Source: Streptomyces finlayi
GTDB taxonomy: Bacteria; Actinomycetota; Actinomycetes; Streptomycetales; Streptomycetaceae
Length of the DNA: 64,000 nt
Assembly: GCF_014216315.1 (NCBI RefSeq)
Contig: NZ_CP045702.1
Coordinates: forward strand, 2,480,001-2,544,000
Reading direction: 5' to 3'
Position 1 is the stretch's first letter; every line of letters begins with the position of its first letter. The notes below the pieces were generated by a model that saw only the letters and a program-made list of their open reading frames with translations, ran no database searches and had not been told where the DNA came from. This document shows positions 33,059 through 41,524 of this stretch, in pieces. Position numbers and translations under genes: made by a program.

Positions 33059-33931
33059 ATGCGAAGCGGTGCGCTCAGGCTCGGTCGGCGCGAATTCGGC
33101 CCGCACGATCCGGTGATCATGGCGATCGTGAACCGGACCCCCGACTCCTTCTACGACCAGGGCGCGACCTTCAGCGACGAGCCGGCGCTCACCCGGGTCG
33201 AGCAGGCGGTGTCGGAAGGTGCCGCGATCATCGACATCGGCGGGGTGAAGGCCGGACCCGGTGAGGAAGTGACGGCCGCGGAGGAGGCCCGCCGCACGGT
33301 CGGCTTCGTCGCCGAGGTGCGGCGCCGTCACCCGGACGTGGTGATCAGCGTGGACACCTGGCGCCACGACGTGGGCGAGGCGGTCTGCGAGGCCGGTGCG
33401 GATGTGCTGAACGACGCGTGGGGCGGCGTCGACCCGAAGCTCGCCCAGGTCGCGGCGCGGTACGGAGCGGGGCTCGTGTGCACGCACGCGGGCGGCGCGG
33501 AGCCGCGGACCCGGCCGCACCGGATCGAGTACGAGGACGTGATGGCGGACATCCTCGGGGTGACCGTGGGGCTGGCCGAGCGGGCGGTGGAGCTCGGGGT
33601 GAGGCCCGACGCGATCATGATCGACCCCGGTCACGACTTCGGGAAGAACACCCGGCACTCGCTGGAGGCGACACGTCGCCTCGGTGAGATGGCGGAGACG
33701 GGGTGGCCCGTGCTCGTATCGCTGTCCAACAAGGACTTCGTCGGGGAGACCCTCGACCGGCCCGTCAAGGAGCGGCTCGTCGGCACGCTGGCGACGACGG
33801 CGGTGTCGGCGTGGCTGGGGGCGCGGGTGTACCGGGTGCACGAGGTGGCGGAGACGCGGCAGGTGCTGGACATGGTGGCGTCGGTCGCGGGACACCGGGC
33901 ACCGGCGGTGGCGCGGCGGGGGCTGGCGTAG
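33059..33931 (+). CDS. Dihydropteroate synthase paralogue (FolP2-type)
   Basis: ATG 33059 follows gaggagg by 9 bases; 290 residues. The TIM-barrel motifs of dihydropteroate synthase are present: NRTPDSFYDQG (25-35), ISVDTWRHDV (96-105), NDAWGG (118-123) and IDPGHDFGKN (188-197). The usual phosphate-binding SRK motif reads SNKDFVGE (223-230), with Asn in place of Arg, as I recall for FolP2. FolP2 of mycobacteria is reported not to replace FolP1, so folate activity is uncertain. Neighbours (DivIVA, tag, LOG) match the mycobacterial folP2 region. Confidence 0.85.
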   Translation: MRSGALRLGRREFGPHDPVIMAIVNRTPDSFYDQGATFSDEPALTRVEQAVSEGAAIIDIGGVKAGPGEEVTAAEEARRTVGFVAEVRRRHPDVVISVDTWRHDVGEAVCEAGADVLNDAWGGVDPKLAQVAARYGAGLVCTHAGGAEPRTRPHRIEYEDVMADILGVTVGLAERAVELGVRPDAIMIDPGHDFGKNTRHSLEATRRLGEMAETGWPVLVSLSNKDFVGETLDRPVKERLVGTLATTAVSAWLGARVYRVHEVAETRQVLDMVASVAGHRAPAVARRGLA

Positions 33932-33956
33932 GGGTCAGGTTCCGGGGCTCCGCCAC

Positions 33957-34023
33957 GGCCCCCGCTCCCCGGTCGCCGCCAGTGGCTCGATCGTGCGTGC
34001 CCGGCGACCGGGGAGCGGGGGCC
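33957..34023. terminator. Perfect 22-bp stem between folP2-type and LOG genes
   Basis: Positions 33957-33978 pair perfectly with 34002-34023 (arms contain cccgctccccggtcgccg) around a 23-base loop, between convergent genes; likely bidirectional. Confidence 0.88.
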
Positions 34024-34033
34024 GGCCGGGCTC

Positions 34034-34819
34034 CTACCGGCCGACCTCCTTGGTCACCAGCATGACCGCCTCCTCCACGTCGTCCGTGACGTGGAAGAGC
34101 AGCAGGTCCCGCTCGGATGCCTTGGCCTGGGCCACCACCGTGTCCCGGAGCCAGTCGACCAGGCCGCCCCAGTACTCCGTGCCGAACAGAACGATCGGGA
34201 AGCGGGTCACCTTGCCCGTCTGGACCAGGGTCAGCGCCTCGAAGAGTTCGTCCAGGGTGCCGAGGCCGCCCGGCAGGACGACGAAGCCTTGGGCGTACTT
34301 GACGAACATCATTTTTCTTACGAAGAAGTACCGGAAATTGAGCCCGATATCGACGTGCTCATTCAGTCCGGATTCGAAGGGCAGCTCGATGCCCAGGCCG
34401 ACCGAGACGCCGTTCGCCTCCCGGGCGCCCTTGTTGGCGGCCTCCATGGCTCCGGGGCCGCCGCCCGTGATCACCGCGAAGCCCGCTTCGACCAGGGCCT
34501 TGCCGAGCTGTACGCCCGCCTCGTACTCCGGGCTGCCGGCCGGTGTACGGGCCGAGCCGAAGACGCTGATGGCACTCGGCAGTTCGGCGAGGGCACCGAA
34601 CCCCTCCACGAACTCCGACTGGATGCGCATGACCCGCCACGGGTCGGTGTGCACCCATTCGGAGTCGCCCTCGGTGTCGAGCAGCCGCTGATCGGTCGTG
34701 CCCGGCATCACCTGGCCCCTGCGCCGCAGCACCGGACCGAGTCGTTGTTCCTCAAGCCTGACCGCTCCTTCGGGGACCTGCGCGCCCTCGGGAATCCGTG
34801 CGTCCTCCGGGTTGCCCAT
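34034..34819 (-). CDS. LOG-family protein (TIGR00730 Rossmann fold)
   Basis: A 261-residue protein from ATG 34819, after ggaggg. Contains GGGPGAME (119-126), VRKMM (167-171) and the phosphoribohydrolase motif PGGLGTLDE (183-191), the catalytic signature of LONELY GUY enzymes that release cytokinin-type bases from nucleoside monophosphates. In bacteria the family is usually called lysine decarboxylase in error. A 90-residue N-terminal extension is present. Homologue position in mycobacteria is Rv1205, close to folP2. Confidence 0.92.
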   Translation of the reverse strand: MGNPEDARIPEGAQVPEGAVRLEEQRLGPVLRRRGQVMPGTTDQRLLDTEGDSEWVHTDPWRVMRIQSEFVEGFGALAELPSAISVFGSARTPAGSPEYEAGVQLGKALVEAGFAVITGGGPGAMEAANKGAREANGVSVGLGIELPFESGLNEHVDIGLNFRYFFVRKMMFVKYAQGFVVLPGGLGTLDELFEALTLVQTGKVTRFPIVLFGTEYWGGLVDWLRDTVVAQAKASERDLLLFHVTDDVEEAVMLVTKEVGR

Positions 34820-34904
34820 GATCTGCTCCCTCCGCCGACCTGCAATGTGCCTGTGTCGGCTCAGCGTAGATCGACGGAGGTTACGTACGAGGGAATGCCG
34901 GGGG

Positions 34905-35984
34905 TCAGCTGGTGAGCCAGGAGCGGAGGCGCTCCTCGCAGTGGGTGATCAGCTCGGTGTCCACCCGCTCGTCGCGCTTGTGGGCAAGGAGCGGGTTGCC
35001 TGGGCCGTAGTTGACCGCGGGGACCCCGAGCGCACCGAAGCGGGAGACGTCCGTCCAGCCGAACTTGGGCTGGGCCGAGCCGCCGACCGCCTTCATGAAC
35101 GCCGCGGCGGCCGGATGCGACAGGCCGGGCATCGCCGCACCGGAGTGGTCGTCGACGACGAACTCGGTGACTCCGCAGTCCGCGAAGACCTCGTGGACGT
35201 GTGCCACGGCTTCCTCGGGGCTGCGGTCGGGGGCGTAGCGGAAGTTGACCACGACCGTGCAGGCGTCCGGGATGACGTTGGTGGCGACGCCGCCCTCGAT
35301 CCCCACGGCGTTGAGGCCCTCGCGGTACTCCAGCCCGTCGATGACCGGCCGGCGCGGCTCGTACGCGGCGAGGCGGGCCAGGATCGGGGCCGCGCCGTGG
35401 ATCGCGTTGGAGCCCATCCAGCTGCGCGCGGAGTGCGCCCGCTCCCCCGCCATACGCAGGAGGACCCGCAAGGTGCCCTGGCAGCCGCCCTCGACCTGGC
35501 CGTCGGAGGGCTCGAGCAGGATGGCGAAGTCGCCCTCCAGCCAGTCGGGGTGGGCCTGGGCCACGTGCCCGAGGCCGTTCAGGTCCGCGGCGACCTCCTC
35601 GTTGTCGTAGAAGATGAACGTCAGGTCCCGGTTGGGCTCCGGCACGGTCGCCGCGATCCGCAGCTGGACGGCGACGCCCGACTTCATGTCGGAGGTTCCG
35701 CATCCCCACAGGACGCCGTCCTCGTCCAGCCGCGAAGGAACGTTGTCCGCGATCGGCACGGTGTCGATGTGCCCCGCCAGTACGACGCGCTCGCCGCGGC
35801 CCAGGCCCGTCCTGGCCACGACGTTGTTCCCGTGCCGCTCCACGGTCAGGTGGGGGAGGTCGCGCAGCGCCTCCTCGATCGCGTCGGCCAGGGCTTCCTC
35901 GTTCCCGCTGACCGACGGGAAGTCGACCAGCCGAGCTGTGAGCGCGGGGCCGTCCAGGGTGAGGTCGAGCTTGCTTTCCGCCAT
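34905..35984 (-). CDS. dapE: Succinyl-diaminopimelate desuccinylase
   Basis: ATG 35984 gives 359 residues (MAESKLDLTLDGP); the longer open frame upstream is antisense to the next gene. M20 peptidase features are intact: HIDTVP (72-77), GTSDMKSG (97-104, metal-bridging Asp99) and the catalytic YDNEEV (126-131). DapE hydrolyses N-succinyl-LL-2,6-diaminopimelate in the lysine and peptidoglycan-DAP pathway. A DapC-like aminotransferase for the preceding step is encoded 1.8 kb away. Confidence 0.93.
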   Translation of the reverse strand: MAESKLDLTLDGPALTARLVDFPSVSGNEEALADAIEEALRDLPHLTVERHGNNVVARTGLGRGERVVLAGHIDTVPIADNVPSRLDEDGVLWGCGTSDMKSGVAVQLRIAATVPEPNRDLTFIFYDNEEVAADLNGLGHVAQAHPDWLEGDFAILLEPSDGQVEGGCQGTLRVLLRMAGERAHSARSWMGSNAIHGAAPILARLAAYEPRRPVIDGLEYREGLNAVGIEGGVATNVIPDACTVVVNFRYAPDRSPEEAVAHVHEVFADCGVTEFVVDDHSGAAMPGLSHPAAAAFMKAVGGSAQPKFGWTDVSRFGALGVPAVNYGPGNPLLAHKRDERVDTELITHCEERLRSWLTS

Positions 35985-36044
35985 GCACACGACCCTAAGG
36001 GACGTCAGCGTCACGCCGCCCGGCCCCTCCAGTACGGTGGCCCC

Positions 36045-36980
36045 GTGCCCCGGACCGCCACTTCCGCAAGCCCCCGCCCGGGCCGTAGCCGCTTCCTGCG
36101 CCTCACGGCCGCCTTCGCCGTGCTCACAGCCCTGGCCGGCTACCTGGCCGTGCAGTACGTATCGGGCAGCAAAGGGTCGCCGCGCTGCGTCGTCCGGTCC
36201 GCCGAAGGGACGAGGGGCGAGGGGCATACGTACGAGATGAGTCCGGAGCAGGCCTCCAACGCCGCCGTCATCTCCGCCGTCGGCACGACGCGCGGGATGC
36301 CGGAGCGCGCGGTGACGATCGCGCTCGCCACGGCGCTCCAGGAGTCCACGCTGCGCAACATCCGACACGGCGACCGGGACTCCCTCGGGCTCTTCCAGCA
36401 GCGCCCCTCGCAGGGCTGGGGGACCCCGGAGCAGATCATGGACCCGGTGTACGCGTCCGGGAAGTTCTATGACCACCTCGCCGAGGTGCCCGGCTATTCG
36501 CGGCTGCCGCTGACCGTCGCCGCACAGCGCGTACAGCGCAGTGGTTTCCCGCAGGCGTACGCGAAGCACGAGCCGGATGCGGCGCTGCTGGCGGCGGCGC
36601 TGACCGGCCGGGCTCCCACCACGCTGGACTGCTCGCCCGGCACGGCGACCACGACCGGTCCCGGCGACGCCGCGCAGGTGCGGGCCGAGCTGGTGCGGTC
36701 CTTCGGCAAGAACGTGCTGCCGAAGGCGCTCGCGGCTGGGGCCGAGGCAGCGGGGACGGTGACGGTGCCCGTGCGGCCCGCCGCGACGGCCGCCGCCGGC
36801 GCGGTGGCGAAGCGCGGCTGGGAGCTGGCGCACTGGGCGGTCGCCCGGGCCGGAGCCCTGCGGATCGACCGGGTCTCCTACGCGGACCAGGTCTGGATCG
36901 CCGGTGAGGGCTGGCGCACGGAACGCGCGGAGCAGGACGAACCGGGCACCACCGAGGTCCGGATCCGGCTCGCGCAGTAG
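36045..36980 (+). CDS. Membrane-anchored lysozyme-fold protein
   Basis: GTG 36045 gives 311 residues. A short basic N-terminus and helix (LRLTAAFAVLTALAGYLAVQYV, 19-40) anchor or secrete the protein. Residues 65-160 resemble a transglycosylase-like domain: TIALATALQES with Glu100 as candidate catalytic acid and DSLGLFQQRPSQGWG (112-126), a pattern known from actinobacterial cell-wall lytic proteins. The C-terminal part is Ala/Thr-rich with a second unrecognised domain. It has been labelled 'heavy metal transporter' in streptomycete genomes, which the sequence does not support. Divergent from dapE, which also serves the cell wall. Confidence 0.75.
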   Translation: MPRTATSASPRPGRSRFLRLTAAFAVLTALAGYLAVQYVSGSKGSPRCVVRSAEGTRGEGHTYEMSPEQASNAAVISAVGTTRGMPERAVTIALATALQESTLRNIRHGDRDSLGLFQQRPSQGWGTPEQIMDPVYASGKFYDHLAEVPGYSRLPLTVAAQRVQRSGFPQAYAKHEPDAALLAAALTGRAPTTLDCSPGTATTTGPGDAAQVRAELVRSFGKNVLPKALAAGAEAAGTVTVPVRPAATAAAGAVAKRGWELAHWAVARAGALRIDRVSYADQVWIAGEGWRTERAEQDEPGTTEVRIRLAQ

Positions 36981-37105
36981 TACGGGCCGTCACCCGTGCG
37001 GGCCTACCGGCCGCTCACCCGGCCACCCTTTCCCTGCCCTCCTCCGTGGTCTTGTCGCGCACTCCGCTTCCCTTGCGCCCACAGGGAAGTGACGGTTCGC
37101 CCGGC

Positions 37106-37169
37106 GACTGCGTAATGCAATGTTTGCCCGGGTTCTCCCCCTGCGGATTATCGGACGCATTACCCAGTC
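37106..37169 (+). promoter_or_regulatory. 13-bp inverted repeat upstream of secreted small protein
   Basis: gactgcgtaatgc (37106-37118) and gcattacccagtc (37157-37169) are inverted repeats with one mismatch, separated by 38 bases, in a relatively AT-rich promoter region 90-150 bases before the ATG. Two spaced half-sites for a looping regulator, or a long-range RNA stem, are both possible. Confidence 0.45.
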
Positions 37170-37255
37170 TTTACCTTGGTCCACCGAACCTTCCCAGCCC
37201 CCTGACCGGTTGTCAGTGCGTCCGATCACTGCTTGAACACCGTCGAAGGAGCATC

Positions 37256-37705
37256 ATGTCCCTCCCCCTGACCCGTCGGATCGCCCGCGCCGCGCTGCTG
37301 ATCGCCGCAGGTGCGGCCCCCGTGGTCGGTGCGGCCGGCGCAGCAGGTGCCGCGGGGCTCCCGCAGACCCCGGACCTGGGCGGCGTCACCGCCCTGGACG
37401 GCGCCGGCCTCGGCAACACCCTCGACAGCGCCTCCCAGCAGGGCACCCAGGCCGCGGGCGACACCGGCGGCAAGATCGTCGGCACGGCCGTCCCGGCCGC
37501 CGGTAAGAGCGTCGGCAAGGCCGGCGCCGTCGCCGCTCCCGCCGCCCAGGAGGCCGCCGGCCAGACCGCGGGCCACGCCGGAGAGATCCTCGGCTCGGCC
37601 GCCGGTTCCGCGACCGAGGGCGGCCTGCCCACCGAGGGTGTGGGCGGCGGCCTGCCGACCGACAGCCTGGGCGGACTGCCCGTTCAGGGCCTGCCGCTCA
37701 ACTGA
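37256..37705 (+). CDS. Small secreted Ala/Gly-rich protein
   Basis: ATG 37256, after gaagga, encodes 149 residues. The N-terminus (RRIARAALLIAAGAAPVVGAAGAAGAAG) is a signal peptide. The mature part is Ala/Gly/Thr-rich with quasi-repeats (AGQTAGHAGEILGSAAGS, GGLPTEGVGGGLPTDSLGGLP). Annotated elsewhere as 'ATP-binding protein', but no nucleotide-binding motif is visible. Probably an extracellular structural or cell-wall-associated protein. Followed by a terminator. Confidence 0.75.
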   Translation: MSLPLTRRIARAALLIAAGAAPVVGAAGAAGAAGLPQTPDLGGVTALDGAGLGNTLDSASQQGTQAAGDTGGKIVGTAVPAAGKSVGKAGAVAAPAAQEAAGQTAGHAGEILGSAAGSATEGGLPTEGVGGGLPTDSLGGLPVQGLPLN

Positions 37706-37730
37706 TCCACAGCGTCCGCGTGATGCGAAG

Positions 37731-37762
37731 GCCCCGGGAGTGTGCCCCCGCACTCCCGGGGC
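37731..37762 (+). terminator. 12-bp stem terminator after secreted protein
   Basis: gccccgggagtg (37731-37742) pairs perfectly with cactcccggggc (37751-37762), followed by tcttcgct; also at the end of the convergent aminotransferase gene. Confidence 0.87.
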
Positions 37763-37791
37763 TCTTCGCTGTCGCGCTGTCCGCCGAGCCG

Positions 37792-38889
37792 TCAGGACAG
37801 CCGCTTGACGGCCGCCGCCACCCGCTCGTCGGTCGCCGTGAACGCCACCCGGACGAAGTGGTCACCGGCCGGCCCGTAGAAGTCGCCCGGCGCCACCAGG
37901 ATGCCGAGTCCCGCGAGGTACGCCACGGTCTCCCAGCACGGCTCGTCGCGCGTCGCCCACAGGTACAGGCTCGCCTCGCTGTGCTCGATCCGGAAGCCGT
38001 GCGCCTCCAGCGCCGACCGCAGGGCCGCGCGCCGCTCCGCGTACCTGACGCGCTGCTCGGCGACATGGCTGTCGTCCCCGAGCGCGGCGACCGTGGCCGC
38101 CTGGACGGGGGCCGGCGTCATCATCCCGCCGTGCTTGCGGATCAGCAGCAGCTCGCCGAGGACGGCCGCGTCTCCGGCGACGAACGCCGCGCGGTATCCG
38201 GCGAGGTTGGAGCGCTTCGACAGCGAGTGGACGGCGACGATGCCCTCGTACGTACCGCCGCAGACGTCCGGGTGCAGCACGGAGACCGGTTCGGCCTCCC
38301 AGCCGAGTTCGAGATAGCACTCGTCGCTGAAGACCAGCACACCGTGCTCACGGGCCCACGCGACGATCCGGATCAGCTCGTCCTTGGGCAGCACACGACC
38401 GGTGGGGTTGGACGGCGAGTTGAGCCAGAGCAGCCTGAGTCCGGCCGGGTCCAGCTCCGTCGGGTCGTCGTACGCGACGGGTTCGGCGCCGCACAGCCGG
38501 GCGCCCACCTCGTACGTCGGGTAGGCGAGCCGCGGGTAGGCCACCTTGTCGCCCGCGCCGAGGCCGAGCTGGGTCGGCAGCCAGGCGACCAGTTCCTTGG
38601 AGCCCACCACCGGCAGGACGTTCTCGTGCGCCACGGAGACAGCCCCCAGACGCCGTTCCACCCAGCCCGTGAGAGCGTCCCGCAGCGCCTCGGTCCCCCA
38701 TACCGTCGGATAGCCGGGGCTGTCGGACGCGGCGGCGAGCGCCCGCTGGACCAGCTCGGGCACCGGGTCGACCGGCGTGCCCACGGACAGGTCCACGACG
38801 CCGTCCGGGTGGGCGGCAGCGGTCGACTTGAAGGGCGTGAGCTTGTCCCACGGGAAGACCGGGAGACGGGAGGAGACTGCGGCAGACAC
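37792..38889 (-). CDS. dapC: Succinyldiaminopimelate transaminase (DapC-like)
   Basis: GTG 38889 gives 365 residues (MSAAVSSRLPVFPWDKL). A fold-type I PLP aminotransferase: NSPSNPTG (157-164), SDECY (188-192) and Schiff-base Lys225 in SLSKRSNLAGYR. The opening LPVFPWDKLTP and close linkage to a ferredoxin gene are typical of the actinobacterial DapC (as Rv1177-Rv1178 in M. tuberculosis). It transfers an amino group to N-succinyl-2-amino-6-ketopimelate, the step before DapE. Separated from upstream fdxA by a terminator-like hairpin. Confidence 0.9.
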   Translation of the reverse strand: MSAAVSSRLPVFPWDKLTPFKSTAAAHPDGVVDLSVGTPVDPVPELVQRALAAASDSPGYPTVWGTEALRDALTGWVERRLGAVSVAHENVLPVVGSKELVAWLPTQLGLGAGDKVAYPRLAYPTYEVGARLCGAEPVAYDDPTELDPAGLRLLWLNSPSNPTGRVLPKDELIRIVAWAREHGVLVFSDECYLELGWEAEPVSVLHPDVCGGTYEGIVAVHSLSKRSNLAGYRAAFVAGDAAVLGELLLIRKHGGMMTPAPVQAATVAALGDDSHVAEQRVRYAERRAALRSALEAHGFRIEHSEASLYLWATRDEPCWETVAYLAGLGILVAPGDFYGPAGDHFVRVAFTATDERVAAAVKRLS

Positions 38890-38986
38890 GGGTCTCTGCT
38901 TTCTCGTGTTTCTCGTACGCGGGTCGGATGTCTCGTACGTGGCCGGGCACGGTGGACCCCGAGGCGGACCGGGCCGGAAAACACCG

Positions 38987-39019
38987 CGGTCCCGCACGGT
39001 GACAAGCCGTACGGGACCG
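38987..39019 (-). terminator. Hairpin between fdxA and dapC
   Basis: cggtcccgcacgg (38987-38999) and ccgtacgggaccg (39007-39019) pair with one mismatch around a 7-base loop, just below the fdxA stop; likely attenuates read-through into dapC. Confidence 0.78.
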
Positions 39020-39042
39020 GGTGGCGCCTGTGCGGCCGCTGC

Positions 39043-39363
39043 TCAGCCGTTCTGCGGCGGCAGCGCGGCGATGAACGCGTGGTCGCGCTCGATGAGACCG
39101 AGCTTGGAGGCACCGCCGGGCGAGCCGAGGTCGTCGAAGAACTCCACGTTCGCCTTGTAGTAGTCCTTCCACTCCTCCGGGGTGTCGTCCTCGTAGAAGA
39201 TGGCCTCGACCGGACAGACCGGCTCACACGCTCCGCAGTCGACGCATTCGTCCGGGTGGATGTACAAGGATCGTGAGCCCTCGTAGATACAGTCGACGGG
39301 GCACTCTTCGATGCAGGCCTTGTCCTTGACGTCGACACAAGGCTGCGCGATGACGTAGGTCAC
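39043..39363 (-). CDS. fdxA: 7Fe ferredoxin FdxA
   Basis: GTG 39363 encodes 106 residues. Cysteines at 9, 17, 21, 25, 40, 43, 46 and 50 fit a [3Fe-4S][4Fe-4S] ferredoxin: CIEECPVDCIYEG followed by CVDCGACEPVCPVEAI. The acidic C-terminus (EEWKDYYKANVEFFDDLG) is characteristic of the FdxA group. It donates electrons to cytochromes P450 or other oxidoreductases. Divergent from the GNAT gene, with a compact 117-base promoter region. Confidence 0.95.
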   Translation of the reverse strand: MTYVIAQPCVDVKDKACIEECPVDCIYEGSRSLYIHPDECVDCGACEPVCPVEAIFYEDDTPEEWKDYYKANVEFFDDLGSPGGASKLGLIERDHAFIAALPPQNG

Positions 39364-39480
39364 GCTGTCGTTCCTCCTCGGTAGGGCGTTGGCTCTCGCG
39401 CGGGAGCGCGGCGTCGTCGATGCCCGCCCCTAGTATCTCCGTTCCCGGGCACGATCCGAACAGGAGGGGCGGACACAGCA

Positions 39481-40482
39481 GTGGAATTCACCATGGGCGG
39501 ACGGCTGGAGGTCCGCATCACCCCCGCTGACGTGGGAAAACGCGTCTCCGTACGGAGGCTGTCGACCGACGCCGACGCGGGCCCGAAGTTCACCGACGCG
39601 GTCGGAGTTCTCACATCATGGGACGACCGTGTGCTCTCCATCACACTCAGGAGCGGAGAAACCGTGCACATCCCGGAATCGTCGCTGGTGGCGGGGAAGG
39701 TCGTCCCCTCCGCCCCGGCCCGACGCCGGGGCCCGGCGGCCTCGTTCGCCGAGCTGTCCCGGATCACGGCCCGTGCCTGGGAGCCGCCGGTGAGCGAGCC
39801 GCTCGGCGACTGGCGGCTGCGTGCCGCGAACGGATTCACCCGGCGCGCCAACTCCGTCCTCCCGCTGGGCGACCCGGGCCTTCCGCTCGACGACGCGCTC
39901 GACCGCGTCCGCCAGTGGTACGGAGCCCGTCGACTGCCCGCGTACATCCAGACGGCGACCGGCGCCGAGGGCACGCAGGAGCGGCTGTGCGCGGAACTGG
40001 AGCGGCGCGGCTGGCAGCGCGAGGTGTCCGCCGAGGTGCGGGTGGCGGCGCTGGCACCGATCGGTGACCGGGACGCGGACACCGGGCAGGTGCGGCTGAG
40101 CCGCACGGCCGACGCGGCGTGGCTGTCCAGGTACCAGCGGTTCGACACGCCGGGTCCCGATGTACTCGCCGTCCTGCACAGCGGGCCGTCCGTGTGGTTC
40201 GCGACCGTGCCCGGCGACGCCGGGAGCGACACCCCTGCGGCTATCGGCCGGTGCGTCGTGGACGGGCGCTGGGCGGGCTTCATGGCGGTCGAGGTGGGGC
40301 CGGAGCACCGGCGCCGTGGCCTCGCCACGGCCGTGATGACCGCGCTGGCCCGCGAGGCGCTGGACGAGGGGGCGTCGGCGGCCTGGCTCCAGACGGAGAC
40401 GGACAACGGCGCGGCCGGTGCGCTGTACGACGGCATGGGTTTCGCCACCCACCACCGCTACCACCACTTCCGCTCGGCGTAG
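39481..40482 (+). CDS. GNAT N-acetyltransferase with N-terminal SH3-like domain
   Basis: A 333-residue protein from GTG 39481, eleven bases behind aggagg. Residues 1-75 form a small beta-barrel-like domain (GKRVSVRRLS, LSITLRSGETVHIPESSLVAGKVVP). The C-terminal GNAT domain has the acetyl-CoA motif VEVGPEHRRRGLATAVMTAL and ends in WLQTETDNGAAGALYDGMGF. The architecture resembles the Rv0428c family. Acetyl acceptor unknown. Likely co-transcribed with the SirB1-type gene 17 bases downstream. Confidence 0.87.
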   Translation: MEFTMGGRLEVRITPADVGKRVSVRRLSTDADAGPKFTDAVGVLTSWDDRVLSITLRSGETVHIPESSLVAGKVVPSAPARRRGPAASFAELSRITARAWEPPVSEPLGDWRLRAANGFTRRANSVLPLGDPGLPLDDALDRVRQWYGARRLPAYIQTATGAEGTQERLCAELERRGWQREVSAEVRVAALAPIGDRDADTGQVRLSRTADAAWLSRYQRFDTPGPDVLAVLHSGPSVWFATVPGDAGSDTPAAIGRCVVDGRWAGFMAVEVGPEHRRRGLATAVMTALAREALDEGASAAWLQTETDNGAAGALYDGMGFATHHRYHHFRSA

Positions 40483-40499
40483 CGGGGTTCGGGCCGGAT

Positions 40500-41360
40500 A
40501 TGAGCGCTCAGGAATGGGACCGGGGCGGACGCCGACGGCAGTTCGCCGACGAGGCGCGCGCCGAGCGGCCGGATCTCGCACTGCTCTGCCTGCTGCTGGG
40601 GGCGGAGGCGATCCCCGCGGCGCGGGCGGACACCGGAGGCCCGGATCCGTACGGCATCGACGCGGCGCAGATCGAACTGGACCGGCTGGCAGGGCTGCTG
40701 CCCTACGGGGCGCGCGACGCCCGCTCCTGGGCCTCGGTGCTTTACGGACTGCTCGGTGAGCGCTGCGGCTTCGCCGGCTCGGCACGCGACTACGAGCGGC
40801 TGGAGTCCTCGGTGCTCCAGGAGGTGCTGCGCCGGCGGCGCGGGCTGCCGATCCTGCTGTCGGTGGTCTGGATCGAGGTCGCCAGGAGGGCGGGCACGCC
40901 GGTGTACGGAGTGGCGCTGCCCGGTCATTTCGTGGTCGGCTTCGGTGATCCGGAGGAAGAGGTGCTGGCCGACCCGTTCGCCGGTGGTGTGCCGATGAGC
41001 GACCAGGACGCCCAACTGCTGGTGGCCGGGGCGACCGGCGGGCCGCTGGAGCCGGCGATGCTGGTGCCCGCCAGGCCGCTGGAGATCGTGCTGCGGATCC
41101 TGAACAACGTACGGGCCTGGGCGGCGGCCCGCCCCGAGCGCACGGACGTGGCACTGTGGGCGCTCGAACTGTCGCTGCTGCTGCCCTCCCATCCCGCGAG
41201 ACTGCGCTACGAACGGGCCCAGCTCCTCGTGCAGCGCGGCGAGTTCCTGCGCGGGGCGGCGGAGATGGAGGCGTACGCCGAGATCGTCGAGGCGGTCGAA
41301 CCGGCGACGGCGGAGGCGGTCAGGCGCCGGGCCCACGCGGCCAGAGCGCGGCTGAACTAG
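40500..41360 (+). CDS. SirB1/transglutaminase-like family protein
   Basis: ATG 40500 gives 286 residues. Motifs RRRGLPILLSVVWIEVARRAG and LPGHFVVGFG match the SirB1/YchA family with a transglutaminase-like N-terminal half; the Cys of a true protease triad is represented at best by Cys in LLGERCGFAG, so catalysis is doubtful. The C-terminal half is TPR-like helical. Function unknown. The stop codon TAG (41358-41360) forms part of the CTAG at the left end of a fold-back element. Confidence 0.87.
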   Translation: MSAQEWDRGGRRRQFADEARAERPDLALLCLLLGAEAIPAARADTGGPDPYGIDAAQIELDRLAGLLPYGARDARSWASVLYGLLGERCGFAGSARDYERLESSVLQEVLRRRRGLPILLSVVWIEVARRAGTPVYGVALPGHFVVGFGDPEEEVLADPFAGGVPMSDQDAQLLVAGATGGPLEPAMLVPARPLEIVLRILNNVRAWAAARPERTDVALWALELSLLLPSHPARLRYERAQLLVQRGEFLRGAAEMEAYAEIVEAVEPATAEAVRRRAHAARARLN

Positions 41361-41522
41361 GTCCTGTCTGGAGTTCCAGCGCGGGAGAAGGAGCGGCGTC
41401 CGGTGCCGTCGAATCCAAGGCGGAGGAGGGAGCGATGGCGGAGCCCTCGCGACTGACGACAACGCCGGAGGCGGCGGTGCCGGACGCCGCGACGCCGCGG
41501 GGGAACTCCAGACAGGACCTAG
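41357..41522. mobile_element. 166-bp fold-back (MITE-like) element at a second stop codon
   Basis: Bounded by CTAG on both sides with 21-bp perfect terminal inverted repeats (left end CTAGGTCCTGTCTGGAGTTC, one more base matches). The inner part is also partly palindromic (ggcgtccgg against ccggacgcc). No ORF of its own is convincing. It differs in sequence from the element at 31728 but shares the CTAG boundary and the location on the stop codon of a plus-strand gene. Confidence 0.83.
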
Positions 41523-41524
41523 TC

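Noticed and set aside
34698..36044. Long plus-strand open frame joined to the lysozyme-fold gene
   Set aside because: It is antisense to LOG and dapE, whose frames have intact family motifs; only the part from GTG 36045 is coding.
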